From Chitinophagaceae bacterium (GTDB taxonomy: Bacteria; Bacteroidota; Bacteroidia; Chitinophagales; Chitinophagaceae): 64,000 nucleotides of DNA. Within the stretch, counting starts at the first letter, position 1. Every line of letters starts with the position of its first letter. The DNA lies in assembly GCA_026415715.1 (NCBI GenBank), contig JAOAGO010000006.1:1-64000 (forward strand). Reading direction: 5' to 3'. The notes beneath the pieces are model-generated. The model saw only the letters and a program-made list of their open reading frames with translations. It made no database searches and had not been told where the DNA came from. Shown here one piece after another: positions 62,925 through 64,000 of the stretch. The translations under genes were made by a program, and so were the position numbers.

Positions 62925-64000
62925 TCAGTTATTAAATATATAGCGTAATCCTAACTGGATGGCATACGTAGATGCCGTGCTCACCACATCGCGGAATGTA
63001 GTAGTTATAATCTGACCTCTGTCTGTAGCCAATCGGAACTGAGGCACTACCGTTCCGCCCGGAACCAGCGCATTTTGGTTTGTAGGTATCAGAATGGAGG
63101 AGGCATTAACGGCTTTCACTTTACCCCAGGAAGGATTAATTAAATTCCCTACATTAAAAATATCTACCGAAAACTGGAGTGTATTGCGGTATTTACCGGT
63201 TTTTACAAATAAATCCTGAAGGATTTTCACATCCATCTGATTTCTCCAGGGACCCAGCGCACCGTTCCGCTCGGCATATTGCCCACGGCGGGAACGCAGG
63301 TATTTATCCTGTTGAATATATTGCTCAAACAGAGCCCGCTGGGCAGCCTGGTCATAAGTAACCCCATTTACGGTTTGCGTTGCAAACTGCATTTGCTGCA
63401 CCTGAGCGGCTGTGGGAATGTAAATCAGATCGTTACCATTAATTCCGTCTCTGTTGAAATCAGCTCCATACACATAAGAAAACCGGAAATCCTGCCCGCC
63501 CTGATAGAATATGGAAATGGTGGTAGCAAACCGTTTCAGGTATTCTTTACGGTAAGATAATGTGGCCACATATCTGTCGGGAATAACATAAGAAGCATGC
63601 GACAATGCCGGCACATTCAATGAAAACACTTGCGGAGTATTCTGATAAGTACCCAGGGGTTGATCACCACTTCCGTCGTGCAAATTGGCAGCTATGGATT
63701 TGGTATAAGCAACAGATCCGGCAAATCCTTTCGTCAGAGGTTTTTCAAATTTAATCATTAAAGAAGCATAAAAACCCCGTGAACGGTCGAGATTATCCAG
63801 AATAACCGGAGTAAACGGCGCTGTTCCACCCGGCGTAGGCACCCCTGCCGTATTCAGCGTATTGATAAACCGGGTGGGAACGGTTGTGCCAAACATGGGA
63901 CGATTATCGGGATATCCTGCTACGTTGAGCGGTGTAGGTTTTTGATAATTCGGACTTCTGAAAAATACCGTTTTCAGGTCTTTGTTAAAGATGCCCTCCA
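62925..64000 (-). CDS. TonB-dependent receptor, partial (5' end outside window)
   Basis: The reading frame continues past 63896 to base 64000 with no stop, so 63896 is an internal Met and 358 codons of the C-terminal barrel are visible. Motifs like EGIFNKDLKTVFFRSPNYQKP, SRGFYASLMIKFEKPLTKGF, FSLNVPALSHASYVIPDRYVATLSYRKEYLKRF and the aromatic end TYAIQLGLRYIFNN match large Oar/Cna-B-type TonB-dependent receptors of Bacteroidota. The plug and N-terminal carboxypeptidase-like domain would lie to the right of the window. Substrate unknown. Confidence 0.88.
   Translation of the reverse strand, partial: EGIFNKDLKTVFFRSPNYQKPTPLNVAGYPDNRPMFGTTVPTRFINTLNTAGVPTPGGTAPFTPVILDNLDRSRGFYASLMIKFEKPLTKGFAGSVAYTKSIAANLHDGSGDQPLGTYQNTPQVFSLNVPALSHASYVIPDRYVATLSYRKEYLKRFATTISIFYQGGQDFRFSYVYGADFNRDGINGNDLIYIPTAAQVQQMQFATQTVNGVTYDQAAQRALFEQYIQQDKYLRSRRGQYAERNGALGPWRNQMDVKILQDLFVKTGKYRNTLQFSVDIFNVGNLINPSWGKVKAVNASSILIPTNQNALVPGGTVVPQFRLATDRGQIITTTFRDVVSTASTYAIQLGLRYIFNN

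Overview
The window reads as chromosomal DNA of a Bacteroidota bacterium, most likely of the Chitinophagales/Chitinophagaceae type. The signs are an lpxC-fabZ fusion gene, the type 9 secretion regulator PorX, a GldB-type lipoprotein, TonB-dependent receptors, sigma factors paired with membrane anti-sigma-like proteins, and many families typical of the phylum (DUF4783, DUF2911, haem-binding CxxCH proteins). Promoters fit the phylum's TTTG ... TAnnTTTG form and Shine-Dalgarno sites are not evident. I see no rRNA, tRNA or CRISPR array.

Layout. 1-984: 3' part of an AAA/DUF4143 ATPase gene running off the left edge, behind an AT-rich repeat-bearing stretch. 1.3-5.4 kb: acyl-CoA dehydrogenase, PhnP-like metallohydrolase, a small unknown and porX. 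5.4-12.4 kb: a rightward lipid A block (HD phosphohydrolase, lpxD, glycosyltransferase, lpxC-fabZ) followed by gyrB. 12.6-20.3 kb: an isocitrate dehydrogenase with NAD-type cofactor residues, apaG, gldB, nadE, rsgA and small envelope genes. 20.4-31 kb: class II ribonucleotide reductase, a geranylgeranylglyceryl phosphate synthase homologue beside dxs, osmC, scpA, mscL and an aminotransferase. 31-38 kb: a leftward row of gpmI, a CxxCH cytochrome-like protein, a small membrane protein, a TonB receptor, an ECF sigma factor and an anchored beta-barrel protein. 38-45 kb: nadC, a SUI1-like protein, a GC-rich structured element, manA, yraN, xerD.

45-49 kb holds two diverging units: an ECF sigma factor (TTG start) with a membrane anti-sigma-like partner, facing a 53-residue membrane peptide ending in CCANQHPH, a terpene-cyclase-like toroid without the acid motif, and a Cys-rich membrane protein. 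50-57 kb encodes a PIG-L deacetylase, two tiny membrane proteins and a sodium:solute symporter in tight coupling, plus an M14 peptidase. 57-63 kb groups gamma-glutamyltransferase, a GCS2-type carboxylate-amine ligase, an ATP-grasp ligase and an esterase, which suggests making and breaking a small gamma-glutamyl or peptide-like metabolite. The right edge cuts a TonB-dependent receptor gene.

The most general signal is promoter placement. In at least four genes, and less exactly in several more, a TAnnTTTG box ends only 4-5 nt before the start codon, predicting leaderless mRNAs. The best candidates for an undescribed system are the 45-49 kb toroid/peptide/sigma locus and the 57-63 kb ligase cluster. 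Functional links inside both are inference from gene order.
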